Notes: generated by a model not told the origin, from the sequence alone. Positions 24,540 through 33,736 are shown, counted from the stretch's first letter. The stretch: DNA of 64,000 nucleotides from Streptomyces sp. LUP30 (GCF_001746365.1 NZ_MJAJ01000031.1:33567-97566); one strand, 5' to 3'. Numbers and translations: made by a program.

Positions 24540-25493
24540 ATGGGACTCACCATCGGCGTCGACATCGGCGGCACGAAGATCGCGGCCGGCGTGGTCGATG
24601 AGGAAGGCAGCATCCTGTCGACCCACCAGGTGCCGACCCCGGGGACGCCCGAAGGCATCGTGGACGCCATCGCCGCCGCCGTCGACGGCGCGCGCGTGGG
24701 GCACGACATCGTCGGTGTGGGCATCGGCGCCGCCGGTTACGTCAACCGGCAGCGCTCGACGGTCTACTTCGCGCCCAACATCGACTGGCGCCAGGAGCCG
24801 TTGAAGGACGAGGTCGAGGCCCGCGTCGGGCTGCCCGTCGTCGTGGAGAACGACGCCAACGCCGCAGCCTGGGGCGAGTACAAGTTCGGTGCGGGCAAGG
24901 GCCACCGCAACGTCATCTGCATCACCCTCGGCACCGGCCTCGGCGGCGGCATCATCATCGGCAACAAGCTGCGCCGCGGCCACTTCGGCGTCGCCGCCGA
25001 GTTCGGCCACATCCGCATGGTGCCGGACGGCCTGCTGTGCGGCTGCGGCTCGCAGGGCTGCTGGGAGCAGTACGCCTCCGGCCGCGCCCTGGTGCGCTAC
25101 GCCAAGCAGCGCGCCAACGCCACCCCGGAGAACGCCGAGATCCTGCTCGGCCTCGGCGACGGCAGCCCGGACGGCATCGAGGGCAAGCACATCTCCATGG
25201 CCGCCCGCCAGGGCGACCCGGTCGCGGTCGACTCCTACCGTGAGCTCGCCCGTTGGGCCGGCGCCGGTCTCGCCGACCTCGCGTCCCTCTTCGACCCGTC
25301 CGCCTTCATCGTCGGCGGCGGCCTCTCCGACGAGGGCGAGCTGGTCCTCGACCCGATCCGCAAGTCCTACAAGCGGTGGCTGGTCGGCGGCAACTGGCGC
25401 CCGGTGGCCGACGTCATCGCGGCCCAGCTGGGCAACAAGGCGGGCCTGGTCGGCGCGGCGGACCTGGCGAGAGAGCCCGACCCGATCATGTAG
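24540..25493 (+). CDS. glkA: ROK-family glucokinase
   Basis: Glucose kinase phosphorylates glucose with ATP and, in streptomycetes, is also central to carbon catabolite repression. The 317-residue protein has the ATP loop DIGGTKIAAGVVD, the sugar-site END...AAWGEYKFGAGKG, the ROK zinc site GHIRMVPDGLLCGCGSQGCWEQYASG (His and three Cys; catalytic Asp in ENDAN) and the adenosine motif VGGGLSDEG. ATG 24540 is the standard start. It follows the SCO2127-like gene and is closed by the terminator at 25583. Confidence 0.97.
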   Translation: MGLTIGVDIGGTKIAAGVVDEEGSILSTHQVPTPGTPEGIVDAIAAAVDGARVGHDIVGVGIGAAGYVNRQRSTVYFAPNIDWRQEPLKDEVEARVGLPVVVENDANAAAWGEYKFGAGKGHRNVICITLGTGLGGGIIIGNKLRRGHFGVAAEFGHIRMVPDGLLCGCGSQGCWEQYASGRALVRYAKQRANATPENAEILLGLGDGSPDGIEGKHISMAARQGDPVAVDSYRELARWAGAGLADLASLFDPSAFIVGGGLSDEGELVLDPIRKSYKRWLVGGNWRPVADVIAAQLGNKAGLVGAADLAREPDPIM

Positions 25494-25582
25494 TCGAAAC
25501 CGCCGTCGCACCGGTCGTCGTACCGCGCGTCCTGAACGCCGAACGCGCGCCCCGGTCGTCCGCACGGCGTGACAGCGGTAAC

Positions 25583-25614
25583 ACGGGGGCTGCTCGCAGC
25601 CCCCGTTCGCTTTT
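25583..25614 (+). terminator. Terminator after glkA
   Basis: ACGGGGGCTG (25583-25592) pairs with CAGCCCCCGT (25597-25606) around a four-base loop, followed by TCGCTTTT. Confidence 0.8.
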
Positions 25615-25638
25615 CCGGACGTAGGGGACGGGGCGGCG

Positions 25639-25644
25639 TATCTT
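25639..25644 (+). promoter_or_regulatory. -10-like TATCTT next to start (leaderless)
   Basis: TATCTT is followed by seven bases and ATG 25652 without a ribosome site. Confidence 0.4.
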
Positions 25645-25651
25645 GATCGCT

Positions 25652-26434
25652 ATGCCGACGACCTCGCCGCTTCCGAACTCCCTCACCGAGCCCGACGGTT
25701 CGGCCGTCATCCGGGTCCTCAGCTACAACGTCCGCTCCCTGCGGGACGACACCGGCGCCCTCGCCCGTGTCATCACCGCCTGCGCCCCCGACCTGGTCCT
25801 CCTCCAGGAGTCGCCGATCTTCTTCCGGTGGCGCAAGAAGCTGGCCCGGCTCGCCGCCGCCACCGGTCAGGTGATGCTCACCGGCGGCGGCACGGCCGCC
25901 GGGCCGGCGATCCTGTGCTCGCTGCGAGCCACCGTCGAACGCACCGAGGACGTGCTGCTGCCGCTCACCCCGGGGGAGTTCCGGCGCGGCCTCGCCACCG
26001 CGGTGGTCCGCTTCGGGGGCGCGCGCGTGGGCGTCGTCAGCTGTCATCTCGGGCTGACGGCGGCCGAGCGTCACGAGCAGGGCGGCATGCTCCTCGACCG
26101 GCTGGCCGGCATGGGCGTGGAACACGCGATCGCGGGCGGCGACATCAACGAACGGCCCGACGGACGCACCTTCGGCCGGCTGGCCGCGGCCCTCCAGGAC
26201 TGCCGCACCGCGGCCCCCTGGGGGAGCGAGCACACGTTCCCCGCCTCGGCGCCGGATCGCCGCATCGACGGGATCTTCGTCACGAAGGGTGTGCAGGCAC
26301 TGGGCTGCGGGGTGCCCCACGGGCTGCCCGGAGTCACCGAGGCCGACCTGCGCAGGGCCACGGACCACCTCCCGGTCCTCGCCGCCCTCAGAGTTCCCGC
26401 CCCCCTCGACGTCCCGCTGCCGGCCGGCGGCTAG
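25652..26434 (+). CDS. Endonuclease/exonuclease/phosphatase family protein
   Basis: A 260-residue EEP-fold metal-dependent hydrolase. Visible motifs: LSYNVRSL (metal-site Asn), LVLLQES (Glu), VVSCHLGL (His), AGGDINERPDG (Asp/Asn) and the C-terminal TDHLPVLAAL (catalytic His preceded by Asp). No signal peptide is visible, so it acts in the cytoplasm. Substrate could be nucleic acid, phospholipid or inositol phosphate. Its TAG stop shares bases with the TAG of the convergent membrane protein gene (26431-26434). Confidence 0.87.
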   Translation: MPTTSPLPNSLTEPDGSAVIRVLSYNVRSLRDDTGALARVITACAPDLVLLQESPIFFRWRKKLARLAAATGQVMLTGGGTAAGPAILCSLRATVERTEDVLLPLTPGEFRRGLATAVVRFGGARVGVVSCHLGLTAAERHEQGGMLLDRLAGMGVEHAIAGGDINERPDGRTFGRLAAALQDCRTAAPWGSEHTFPASAPDRRIDGIFVTKGVQALGCGVPHGLPGVTEADLRRATDHLPVLAALRVPAPLDVPLPAGG

Positions 26435-27069
26435 ACGACCGCTCCCCGTCCCGGATCGCCCTCGTCCTCGTCGTCCGTCCGCATCCGCATCACCAGCGTC
26501 GCGAAGCCGCCGAGGAAGCCGCCGACGCAGACGGTCGTCAGCCACCACGTCATCTCCCAGCCCAGCAGCACCGCGAGCAGGAGCAGCACCGGTCCGCCGA
26601 TCACCCCGAGCCAGGCGAACTTGGCCGTGGTGTCGGCGACGGGCAGCGGCGGCGGATCCGGCGGGACGAAGTGGCCCTCGTCGTCCTCGTCGAAGGCGCC
26701 CTCGGCCGGCTCGGGCGCCACGTGGTCACGCGGGCCGACGCCGGGCGCGAAGGCGATCGAGCTGCCCAGCGGCTTGGCCGGTTTCTTCTCCTCGCCGGGG
26801 TCCTTGACGGGCTCTTCGCCCGCTTTCGTCCCCGGCTCCTCGTCGTTCGCCTCGACCTCGAGGAGCGCCAGGTCCTCGACCGACTTGAACGGCTTGGCGC
26901 CCGGCGGGTCCGGCGGCTCCTCGCCGTACCCGGCGACGATCGCCGCCCACGCGGCGGCCTCGTCGAAGGGGACGCTCTGCTCCTCCGGCTCATGGCCCCG
27001 GCGGGCGTCCAGGCCGTCCCGCTCGTCCCGGTTCTCCCGGTCCTCGCGGTCGGAGTCGTGCTCAGCCAC
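26431..27069 (-). CDS. Acidic membrane protein of unknown function
   Basis: A 212-residue protein: a long acidic, Pro-rich cytoplasmic N-terminal region (about 1-150, with EEPPDPPGAKPF), then two hydrophobic helices (LGVIGGPVLLLLAVLLGW and TTVCVGGFLGGFATLVM) and a short acidic tail. No catalytic motif. GTG 27069 overlaps the end of the upstream esterase gene by eight bases, so they form an operon. The function is unknown; such proteins are common in streptomycetes. Confidence 0.8.
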   Translation of the reverse strand: MAEHDSDREDRENRDERDGLDARRGHEPEEQSVPFDEAAAWAAIVAGYGEEPPDPPGAKPFKSVEDLALLEVEANDEEPGTKAGEEPVKDPGEEKKPAKPLGSSIAFAPGVGPRDHVAPEPAEGAFDEDDEGHFVPPDPPPLPVADTTAKFAWLGVIGGPVLLLLAVLLGWEMTWWLTTVCVGGFLGGFATLVMRMRTDDEDEGDPGRGAVV

Positions 27070-27844
27070 CTACGGCCGTCCCTTCCTTGCCGACACTGGG
27101 CGCGATCCGGGCGATGAACGCGTAGCTCTCCTCGAAGATCCGGTCCGCATCGTGGTCCAACGTTGCCACGTGGTAACTCTGTTCCAGCAGGATCTCGGTC
27201 ACGTCCGTCGACGACACCCGGCTGAGCACCCGGGCCGAGTCGGCGGGCGGCACCACGTGGTCGTGGACGCTGTGCAGAAGCAGCAGCGGCTGGGTGACCT
27301 GCGGCAGTTCGCCGTCGACCAGCCGCAGGAAGGTCCGCAGGGAGTGCGCCGAGTGCAGCGGCACCCGGTCGTAGCCGCTCTCCAGGACGCCCTTCCTGGC
27401 GATGTCGCTGGTGATCCCCTTCGTCGTGCGGACGACGTGGCGGGCCACCGGAAGGGCGTACGCGGACAGGCCGTGGACCTTGTTCGCGGGGTTGACGACG
27501 ACGACGCCGTCCACCCCGTCCCCGTGCCGGGCGGCCAGCCGCAGGGCCAGGGCGCCGCCCATGGACAGACCGGCCACGAACACCCGCGCGCAACGGCGGC
27601 GCAGCGCGCGCAGCTCGCGGTCCACCTCCGCGTACCAGTCCTGCCAGCCGGTGAGCGCCATGTCCTCCCAGCGCGTGCCGTGACCCGGCAGCAGCGGCAG
27701 CGAGACGGTCAGGCCCTGCCCGGCCAGATGCCGTGCCCAGGGGCGCAGCGACTGCGGGGATCCGGTGAAGCCGTGACAGAGGAGCACTGCGACCTCCCCG
27801 CCCTCATGGCGGTACGGCTCGGCTCCAGGAAGGACCGGCACCAT
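27062..27844 (-). CDS. Alpha/beta hydrolase, carboxylesterase-like
   Basis: A 260-residue cytoplasmic serine hydrolase like the Est30 carboxylesterases. The oxyanion motif is HGFTGSPQS, the nucleophile elbow GLSMGGAL, the acid HSVHDHVVPP and the catalytic His in SYHVATLDHD. Substrates are likely short or medium acyl esters. ATG 27844 has GGAG upstream. It diverges from the plsC-like acyltransferase gene across a 142-base region and is followed without gap by the acidic membrane protein. Confidence 0.92.
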   Translation of the reverse strand: MVPVLPGAEPYRHEGGEVAVLLCHGFTGSPQSLRPWARHLAGQGLTVSLPLLPGHGTRWEDMALTGWQDWYAEVDRELRALRRRCARVFVAGLSMGGALALRLAARHGDGVDGVVVVNPANKVHGLSAYALPVARHVVRTTKGITSDIARKGVLESGYDRVPLHSAHSLRTFLRLVDGELPQVTQPLLLLHSVHDHVVPPADSARVLSRVSSTDVTEILLEQSYHVATLDHDADRIFEESYAFIARIAPSVGKEGTAVGG

Positions 27845-27986
27845 CGGTCTCCTGTCTTCGTCTGTTCTGCATGGGAGGGATGTGTGCTTTACCGTACGCG
27901 ACCCCACTGACACCGACCAGGGCCGCCGGAGCCTTTGCCGCCACTGGCGGGTTAAGGTCTGTGCGACACAAACAGGAGGCACTCGC

Positions 27987-28760
27987 TTGTTGTACGGCGC
28001 GATGAAGGTCGCTATCGGGGGACCGTTGAAGGTCACCTTCCGGCCCTGGGTGGAAGGCCTCGAGAACATCCCCGACGAAGGCCCCGCGATCCTGGCGAGC
28101 AACCACCTGTCCTTCTCGGACTCGTTCTTCCTGCCCGCGGTCCTCGACCGCAAGGTCACCTTCATCGCGAAGGCCGAGTACTTCACCACGCCCGGTGTGA
28201 AGGGGCGGCTGACGGCGGCCTTCTTCAAGGGCGTCGGACAGCTCCCCGTGGACCGCTCCGGCGGGCGCGGCGCCGGCGAGGCCGCGATCAGGAGCGGCAT
28301 GGACGTGCTGGAGCGCGGTGAACTGTTCGGCATCTACCCGGAGGGCACCCGCTCGCCCGACGGCCGGCTCTACCGCGGCAAGCCGGGCGGCCTCGCGCGT
28401 GTGGCGCTCGCCTCGGGCGCGCCGGTGATCCCGGTCGCCATGATCGACACGGAGAAGATCCAGCCGCCCGGGAAGGTCCTCCCGAAGATCATGCGGCCCG
28501 GCATCCGCATCGGCCGGCCGCTGGACTTCAGCCGCTACCAGGGCATGGACCACGACCGCTTCGTGCTGCGCGCCGTGACCGACGAGGTCATGTACGAGAT
28601 CATGAAGCTCTCCGGCCAGGAGTACGTCGACATGTACGCGACCGCGGCCAAGCGGCAGATCGCGGAGGCGGCGAAGGCCGAGAAGGAAGCGGAGAAGGCC
28701 GCGAAGGCGGCTCTCGCGCAGGCCGAGAAGGAACAGGCGAAGAAGGACGAAGAGCAGTAG
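27987..28760 (+). CDS. 1-acyl-sn-glycerol-3-phosphate acyltransferase (PlsC-like)
   Basis: A 257-residue membrane-associated acyltransferase that makes phosphatidic acid from lysophosphatidic acid. The HX4D motif is NHLSFSDSFF, and YPEGTRSPDGRLYRGKPGG is the glycerol-phosphate-binding motif. The last 35 residues are a Lys/Glu/Ala coiled tail. The start is TTG 27987 (or TTG 27990), seven bases after AGGAGG. Mycobacterial Rv2182c has the same place. The next gene, a sensor kinase, begins 23 bases downstream, so they may be co-transcribed. Confidence 0.92.
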   Translation: MLYGAMKVAIGGPLKVTFRPWVEGLENIPDEGPAILASNHLSFSDSFFLPAVLDRKVTFIAKAEYFTTPGVKGRLTAAFFKGVGQLPVDRSGGRGAGEAAIRSGMDVLERGELFGIYPEGTRSPDGRLYRGKPGGLARVALASGAPVIPVAMIDTEKIQPPGKVLPKIMRPGIRIGRPLDFSRYQGMDHDRFVLRAVTDEVMYEIMKLSGQEYVDMYATAAKRQIAEAAKAEKEAEKAAKAALAQAEKEQAKKDEEQ

Positions 28761-28783
28761 TCAGCAGTCCGGGGGGCGGGCGG

Positions 28784-30022
28784 ATGGCCAAGCGCGAGGC
28801 AGTGTTGAGGATGTCGGTCGAGCTGCCGCTGTGGCGTGCGCTCGCCGGCTACCGGGTGCTCACCATGCTGTACGCGGTGGGCTTCTTCGCCACCGCCTAC
28901 GACGGGTTCGCGCGCCCCTGGGTCGCCGTCGTCTACTACTGCGTCCTGTTCGTGTGGACCGTGGCCACGCTGCCCAGGGTCGCGAACGCGGCGAGCTGCA
29001 CCAAACGCTTCCTCGCCGCCGACCTGGCCGTCGCGCTGACCGGCATCATGCTCACGACCGTCGCGGACAGCCATGCCCGCATCGAGTCGGGCGGGCCGAC
29101 GCTGCCGTCGATATGGACCGCCGGCTCGGTCCTGGCGTTCGCCATCAAGGGCGGCTGGCGCTGGGCCGCGTTCGCGTCCACCGCCGTCGCGGTGACCAAC
29201 CTGGTCGAGCGGGGCACGCCGGCCCGCGACACGGTGCACAACGTCGTCCTCGTATGGGTCGCCTCCATCGCCATCGGCTACGTCGTCGAGGTCGCCCGCG
29301 CCTCCGAGCGCACCCTCGCCCGCGCCCTGGAGATCGAGGCGGCGACCCGGGAACGGGAGCGCCTCGCCCGGGACATCCACGACAGCGTGCTGCAGGTGCT
29401 GGCCATGGTGCAGCGGCGCGGCGCGGTCATCGGCGGTGAGGCGGCCGAGCTGGGCCGGATGGCCGGCGAACAGGAGGTCGCCCTGCGCATGCTGGTCTCC
29501 GGCGGACTCGTGCCGATCTCCCGCGTCTCCCAGGACGCGGCCGACGGCGCCGTCGTCTACGCCGTCGACGAACCCGCGCCGGAACCGTCCGAGCGGGACG
29601 GCCCCCTCGACCTGCGCGCGCTGCTCGCCCCGTTCGCCGCCGCCCGCGTCAACCTCGCCGAGCCCGGCGCCCCGGTGATGCTGCCGGCGCCCGCCGCGAG
29701 GGAGCTGGCGGCGGCGGTCGGGGCCGCCCTGGACAACGTGCGCAGACACGCCGGCGACGACGCCCGTGCCTGGATCCTCGTCGAGGACGAGCCCGACGCG
29801 GTGATCGTCACCGTGCGGGACGACGGGCCGGGCATCCCCGAGGGGCGGCTCGCGCAGGCCGAGGGCGAGGGGCGGCTCGGCGTGGCCCAGTCGATCCGCG
29901 GCCGGCTGCGCGACCTCGGCGGCGGCGCCGAGCTGATCTCGACGCCGGGGCAGGGCACGGAGGTCGAACTGACGGTGCCGAAGGAGAAGAACGTGCAGCG
30001 GGGGAAGGCGGGATCGCGATGA
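28784..30022 (+). CDS. Sensor histidine kinase (MacS-type)
   Basis: A 412-residue membrane sensor of the HisKA_3 class. The N-terminal half has about five hydrophobic helices (28-170), then the dimerisation/phosphoacceptor box RERLARDIHDSVLQVLA with the His, a PspC/MacS-like linker, and a HATPase_c domain (NVRRHAGDDARAW, VRDDGPGIPEGRL). It should phosphorylate the next gene's product, with which it overlaps by ATGA. ATG 28784 is used; ATG 28811 lacks room for a ribosome site. Confidence 0.93.
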   Translation: MAKREAVLRMSVELPLWRALAGYRVLTMLYAVGFFATAYDGFARPWVAVVYYCVLFVWTVATLPRVANAASCTKRFLAADLAVALTGIMLTTVADSHARIESGGPTLPSIWTAGSVLAFAIKGGWRWAAFASTAVAVTNLVERGTPARDTVHNVVLVWVASIAIGYVVEVARASERTLARALEIEAATRERERLARDIHDSVLQVLAMVQRRGAVIGGEAAELGRMAGEQEVALRMLVSGGLVPISRVSQDAADGAVVYAVDEPAPEPSERDGPLDLRALLAPFAAARVNLAEPGAPVMLPAPAARELAAAVGAALDNVRRHAGDDARAWILVEDEPDAVIVTVRDDGPGIPEGRLAQAEGEGRLGVAQSIRGRLRDLGGGAELISTPGQGTEVELTVPKEKNVQRGKAGSR

Positions 30023-30696
30023 GCGGGCGACAGGATCCGATCAGGGTCATGGTGGTCGACGACCACCCCATGTGGCGCGACGCGGTCGCCCGGGACCTCG
30101 CGGAGGCGGGCCTGGACGTGGTCGCCACCGCCGGCGACGGCGAGCAGGCGGTGCGCCGCGCCAAGGCCACCACGCCCGACGTGCTGGTGCTGGACCTGAA
30201 CCTGCCGGTGAAGCCGGGCGTCCAGGTGTGCAAGGAGGTCGTCGCCGCCGACCCCGCCCTGCGGGTGCTCGTGCTGTCGGCGAGCGGCGAGCACGCCGAC
30301 GTGCTGGAGGCGGTGAAGTCCGGCGCGACCGGCTATCTGCTGAAGTCGGCGTCCACGGAGGAACTGCTGGACGCGGTGCGCCGCACGGCCGTCGGCGACC
30401 CGGTGTTCACGCCCGGTCTGGCCGGACTGGTCCTGGGCGAGTACCGCAGGCTGGCCTCCGACCCCGGGCCCGCCGCCGGCGGCGACGAGCCGAACGCGCC
30501 CCGGCTGACCGACCGGGAGACCGAAGTGCTGCGCCTGGTCGCCAAGGGCCTGAGCTACAAGCAGATCGCCGAACGCCTCGTCATCTCCCACCGCACGGTG
30601 CAGAACCACGTCCAGAACACCCTCGGCAAGCTCCAGCTGCACAACAGGGTCGAACTGGTGCGATACGCCATTGAGCGAGGTCTCGACGACGAGTGA
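30019..30696 (+). CDS. NarL/LuxR-family response regulator
   Basis: A 225-residue two-component regulator. The receiver domain has the acidic pocket VVDDHPMW, the phosphoacceptor Asp in VLVLDLNLPVKPG and the Lys in GYLLKSAS. The C-terminal LuxR helix-turn-helix is LTDRETEVLRLVAKGLSYKQ followed by RLVISHRTVQNHVQNTLGKL. Overlap with the kinase gene shows they are a pair. Targets are unknown; the flanking plsC and pfk genes are candidates. Confidence 0.95.
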   Translation: MSGRQDPIRVMVVDDHPMWRDAVARDLAEAGLDVVATAGDGEQAVRRAKATTPDVLVLDLNLPVKPGVQVCKEVVAADPALRVLVLSASGEHADVLEAVKSGATGYLLKSASTEELLDAVRRTAVGDPVFTPGLAGLVLGEYRRLASDPGPAAGGDEPNAPRLTDRETEVLRLVAKGLSYKQIAERLVISHRTVQNHVQNTLGKLQLHNRVELVRYAIERGLDDE

Positions 30697-30749
30697 CGGA
30701 CGAGCGACACTGACCCCTCGTCAGGCAGTAACGGCGAAGGGACTCGTCC

Positions 30750-31778
30750 ATGCGCGTCGGAGTACTGACCGGAGGCGGGGACTGCCCCGGCCTCAACGCC
30801 GTCATCAGGGCGGTCGTCCGTAAGGGCGTCCAGGAGTACGGCCATGACTTCATCGGCTTCCGCGACGGCTGGCGCGGTCCTCTGGAAGGGAGGTCGGTCC
30901 CCCTCGGTATCCCCGCCGTGCGCGGCATCCTGCCTCGCGGCGGCACGATCCTGGGATCCTCGCGGACCAACCCCCTCAAGGAGGAGGACGGCGTCCGCCG
31001 TATCAAGGACACCCTCGCCCGGCAGCGGGTGGACGCCCTCGTCACCATCGGCGGCGAGGACACCCTGGGCGTCGCCGCCCGGCTGTCCGACGAGTTCGGG
31101 GTGCCCTGCGTCGGCGTCCCGAAGACCATCGACAACGACCTGTCCGCCACCGACTACACCTTCGGCTTCGACACCGCCGTCGGCATCGCCACCGAGGCCA
31201 TCGACCGGCTGCACACCACCGCCGAGTCCCATATGCGGGTCCTCGTGGTCGAGGTGATGGGCCGTCACGCGGGCTGGATCGCCCTCCACTCCGGCCTGGC
31301 GGGCGGCGCCAACGTCATCCTCATCCCCGAGCAGCGCTTCGACATCGAGCAGGTGTGCGCCTGGGTGGCCTCCCGTTTCCGGTCCTCCTACGCCCCGATC
31401 GTGGTGGTCGCCGAGGGCGCGATGCCCCGGGACGGCGACGTGGTGCTGAAGGACGGGTCGCTGGACTCCTACGGGCATGTACGGCTGTCCGGCGTCGGCG
31501 AGTGGCTCGCCAAGGAGATCGAACGACGGACCGGCAACGAGGCCCGCACGACGGTCCTCGGCCATGTCCAGCGCGGCGGTACCCCGAGCGCCTTCGACCG
31601 CTGGCTCGCCACCCGCTTCGGCCTGCACGCCGTCGACGCCGTCCACGAGGGCGACTTCGGCAGGATGGTCGCCCTGCGCGGCACGGACATCGTCCGCGTG
31701 CCGATCGCGGAGGCGACGGCCCGCCTGAAGACCGTCGACCCCGGGCTCTACGCGGAGGCGGGGGTGTTCTTCGGCTGA
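30750..31778 (+). CDS. pfkA: 6-phosphofructokinase with pyrophosphate-type active-site residues
   Basis: A 342-residue phosphofructokinase phosphorylating fructose 6-phosphate. Motifs: TGGGDCPGLNAVIR, ILGSSRTNPL, TIGGEDTLG (Glu103-Asp104), PKTIDNDL (Lys125 with catalytic Asp after TID) and MGRHAGWIA. In ATP enzymes the residue after the GGD is Gly and the later one usually Gly; Asp there together with PKTIDND is the signature of pyrophosphate-using enzymes, so phosphoryl-donor use should not be assumed. ATG 30750 has GAAGGG upstream. It lies just after the two-component pair. Confidence 0.92.
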   Translation: MRVGVLTGGGDCPGLNAVIRAVVRKGVQEYGHDFIGFRDGWRGPLEGRSVPLGIPAVRGILPRGGTILGSSRTNPLKEEDGVRRIKDTLARQRVDALVTIGGEDTLGVAARLSDEFGVPCVGVPKTIDNDLSATDYTFGFDTAVGIATEAIDRLHTTAESHMRVLVVEVMGRHAGWIALHSGLAGGANVILIPEQRFDIEQVCAWVASRFRSSYAPIVVVAEGAMPRDGDVVLKDGSLDSYGHVRLSGVGEWLAKEIERRTGNEARTTVLGHVQRGGTPSAFDRWLATRFGLHAVDAVHEGDFGRMVALRGTDIVRVPIAEATARLKTVDPGLYAEAGVFFG

Positions 31779-31782
31779 GCCG

Positions 31783-33648
31783 CTACGAGCGCAGCCGCGT
31801 CGCGTGGAGGTAGGCGACCGCCTCCCGCACCACGGCCGCGCCGTTCAGCGTCAGCACCGACTCCGGATGGAACTGCACCCCGCCGAACCCGGGCCCCCGC
31901 ACGGCGTGCACCTCCCCGTTCGGGGCCCGGCTCACCTCCACCGCGCGCGCCGCGAGCGCCCGCGCGGCCTCGTCGTCGCACCGCGCCACGAAGCTGTTGT
32001 AGAAGCCGACGGTCTCGGCCCGTCCGAACAGGTCGATCACCGTCTGCGCCCCCTGGTACGGCACCTCCTTGCGGACGATGTCCAGCCCCAGCTCCGCCGC
32101 GATCAGCTCGTGCCCGAGGCAGACGCCGAGCACCCCGTGCCGGTGCTCCCGCAGCAGCCGGGCGGTGAGCTCCCGCAGGAACCGCATCTTCGGGTCGCCC
32201 GGGTCGGACGGGTCGCCGGGGCCGGGCCCCAGCACCACCGGCCCCGCGTGCGCGCGCACCGCCTCCGCGAGCCCGTCCTCGTCGTAGCGGCGCACGCTCA
32301 CGTCGAGACCACTGGAGCGCAGCACATGGCCGAGCATCGCCGTGAAGGTGTCCTCGGCGTCGACGACGAGCGCGTGCCCGGTCAGCTCCCCGGTCCGCTC
32401 CTGCATCCGCAGCCAGAACGGCGCCAGCGAGGACCGCCGCCCGTCGAGCGCGGCCCGCACCCGTGGGTCGTCGGCGAGTCGCGGCCGTGCTTCCCCCTCG
32501 CGCCGTGAGGCCCCCGCGCGCACCCCGAGCGCCGCCAGCACCCCCGCGGCCTTGGCGTGCGTCTCCGCCACCTCGCCCGCCGGGTCCGACCCCCGCACCA
32601 GCGTGGCGCCGACCGGCACCCGCAGCCCTCCGGCCGCGTCGATGTCGGCGGTGCGGATGAGGATGGGGGAGTCGAGGGTCTGCGCCCCGCCCGAGTCCCG
32701 TCCCAGCAGGGCCAGCGCCCCCGCGTAGTACGCCCGCCCGCCGGCCTCGTGCCGCTCGATGACCCGGCAGGCGTTCTGCACCGGCGAGCCGGTCACGGTC
32801 GCCGCGAACATGGTCTCCTTCAGCACCTCCCGCACGTCCAGCGAGGACTTCCCCCGCAGTTCGTACTCGGTGTGCGCGAGGTGCGCCATCTCCTTCAGCC
32901 GCGGCCCGACCACCACCCCGCCCATGTCGCCGACGGTGCACATCATCTTGAGCTCCTCGTCGACGACCATCGACAGCTCCTCGATCTCCTTGCCGTCGGC
33001 GAGGAAGTCCAGCAGGCGCTCGGGCGTCGGCCCCTCGGCGGGATACCGGTACGTCCCGCTGATCGGGTTCATGACGACCGTGCCGCCGGACATCCGCACA
33101 TGGACCTCGGGGCTGGCCCCCACCAGCGTCCTGTCCCCGGTGTGCACGACGAAGGTCCAGTACGCGCCGCGCTCGCCCTCCAGGAGCCGCCGGAACAGGG
33201 CCAGGGCGTCGGCCCGGGAGAATCCGGGGATCTCGCCCCGGTACGTCCGCCGGATCACGAAGTTGGCGCCCTCGCCCCGGCCGATCTCGTCCCGCAGCAC
33301 CCGTTCGACGATCCGCGCGTACTCCTCGTCGTCCACGTCGAAGCCGCCGTCCTCGACGCCCACCCGGTGCCCCGGAAGCTGGTCGAGCACCGTGGGGAGC
33401 GGGATCTCGTGCCGCTCCTCGGGGATCAGCACCGTCAGCGGGGTGCCGTCGTCGCGCACCTCGAAGCCGCGCTCGCGGATCTGCCGGAAGGGGACCAGCG
33501 CCAGCCCCTCGTCGGGGAGGTCGGCCAGCCGGTCGTGGACGGCGACCGGGCCGAGGAGCAGTTCCACCAGGGTCTCGTCGCGGCCGGGCGTGCGGCGGCG
33601 CAGCAGGGCGAACGGGCGGGGGTCGGTCAGCAGGTCGAGCAGATGCAT
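31783..33648 (-). CDS. trpE(G): Anthranilate synthase, fused TrpE-TrpG
   Basis: A 621-residue fusion making anthranilate from chorismate and glutamine. The N-terminal two-thirds is the chorismate-binding domain (NPISGTYRYP, ELSMVVDEELKMM, TVTGSPVQNA, SPILIRTADID); the C-terminal third is the glutamine amidotransferase with Cys in GVCLGHELIA and the His-Glu pair in GVQFHPESV. Fused forms occur in streptomycetes and in phenazine clusters. ATG 33648 begins MHLLDLL. Expression is controlled by the trp leader and attenuator just upstream. It is divergent from the class II DAHP synthase, which feeds the same pathway. Confidence 0.95.
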   Translation of the reverse strand: MHLLDLLTDPRPFALLRRRTPGRDETLVELLLGPVAVHDRLADLPDEGLALVPFRQIRERGFEVRDDGTPLTVLIPEERHEIPLPTVLDQLPGHRVGVEDGGFDVDDEEYARIVERVLRDEIGRGEGANFVIRRTYRGEIPGFSRADALALFRRLLEGERGAYWTFVVHTGDRTLVGASPEVHVRMSGGTVVMNPISGTYRYPAEGPTPERLLDFLADGKEIEELSMVVDEELKMMCTVGDMGGVVVGPRLKEMAHLAHTEYELRGKSSLDVREVLKETMFAATVTGSPVQNACRVIERHEAGGRAYYAGALALLGRDSGGAQTLDSPILIRTADIDAAGGLRVPVGATLVRGSDPAGEVAETHAKAAGVLAALGVRAGASRREGEARPRLADDPRVRAALDGRRSSLAPFWLRMQERTGELTGHALVVDAEDTFTAMLGHVLRSSGLDVSVRRYDEDGLAEAVRAHAGPVVLGPGPGDPSDPGDPKMRFLRELTARLLREHRHGVLGVCLGHELIAAELGLDIVRKEVPYQGAQTVIDLFGRAETVGFYNSFVARCDDEAARALAARAVEVSRAPNGEVHAVRGPGFGGVQFHPESVLTLNGAAVVREAVAYLHATRLRS

Positions 33649-33710
33649 GGGGCGGGTCCTTCTCGCTGGGAGGAGCTGTCAGGAGAGGGACGGCCGGGCC
33701 CGGAAACACC

Positions 33711-33736
33711 GAAGGCCGCCCCTCGGGGCGGCCTTC
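33711..33736 (-). terminator. trp attenuator hairpin
   Basis: Arms 33711-33722 and 33725-33736 are exact 12-base reverse complements. Located 23 bases after the leader-peptide stop and 63 bases before the trpE(G) start in the direction of transcription, it is the terminator of the attenuation system. Confidence 0.8.
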
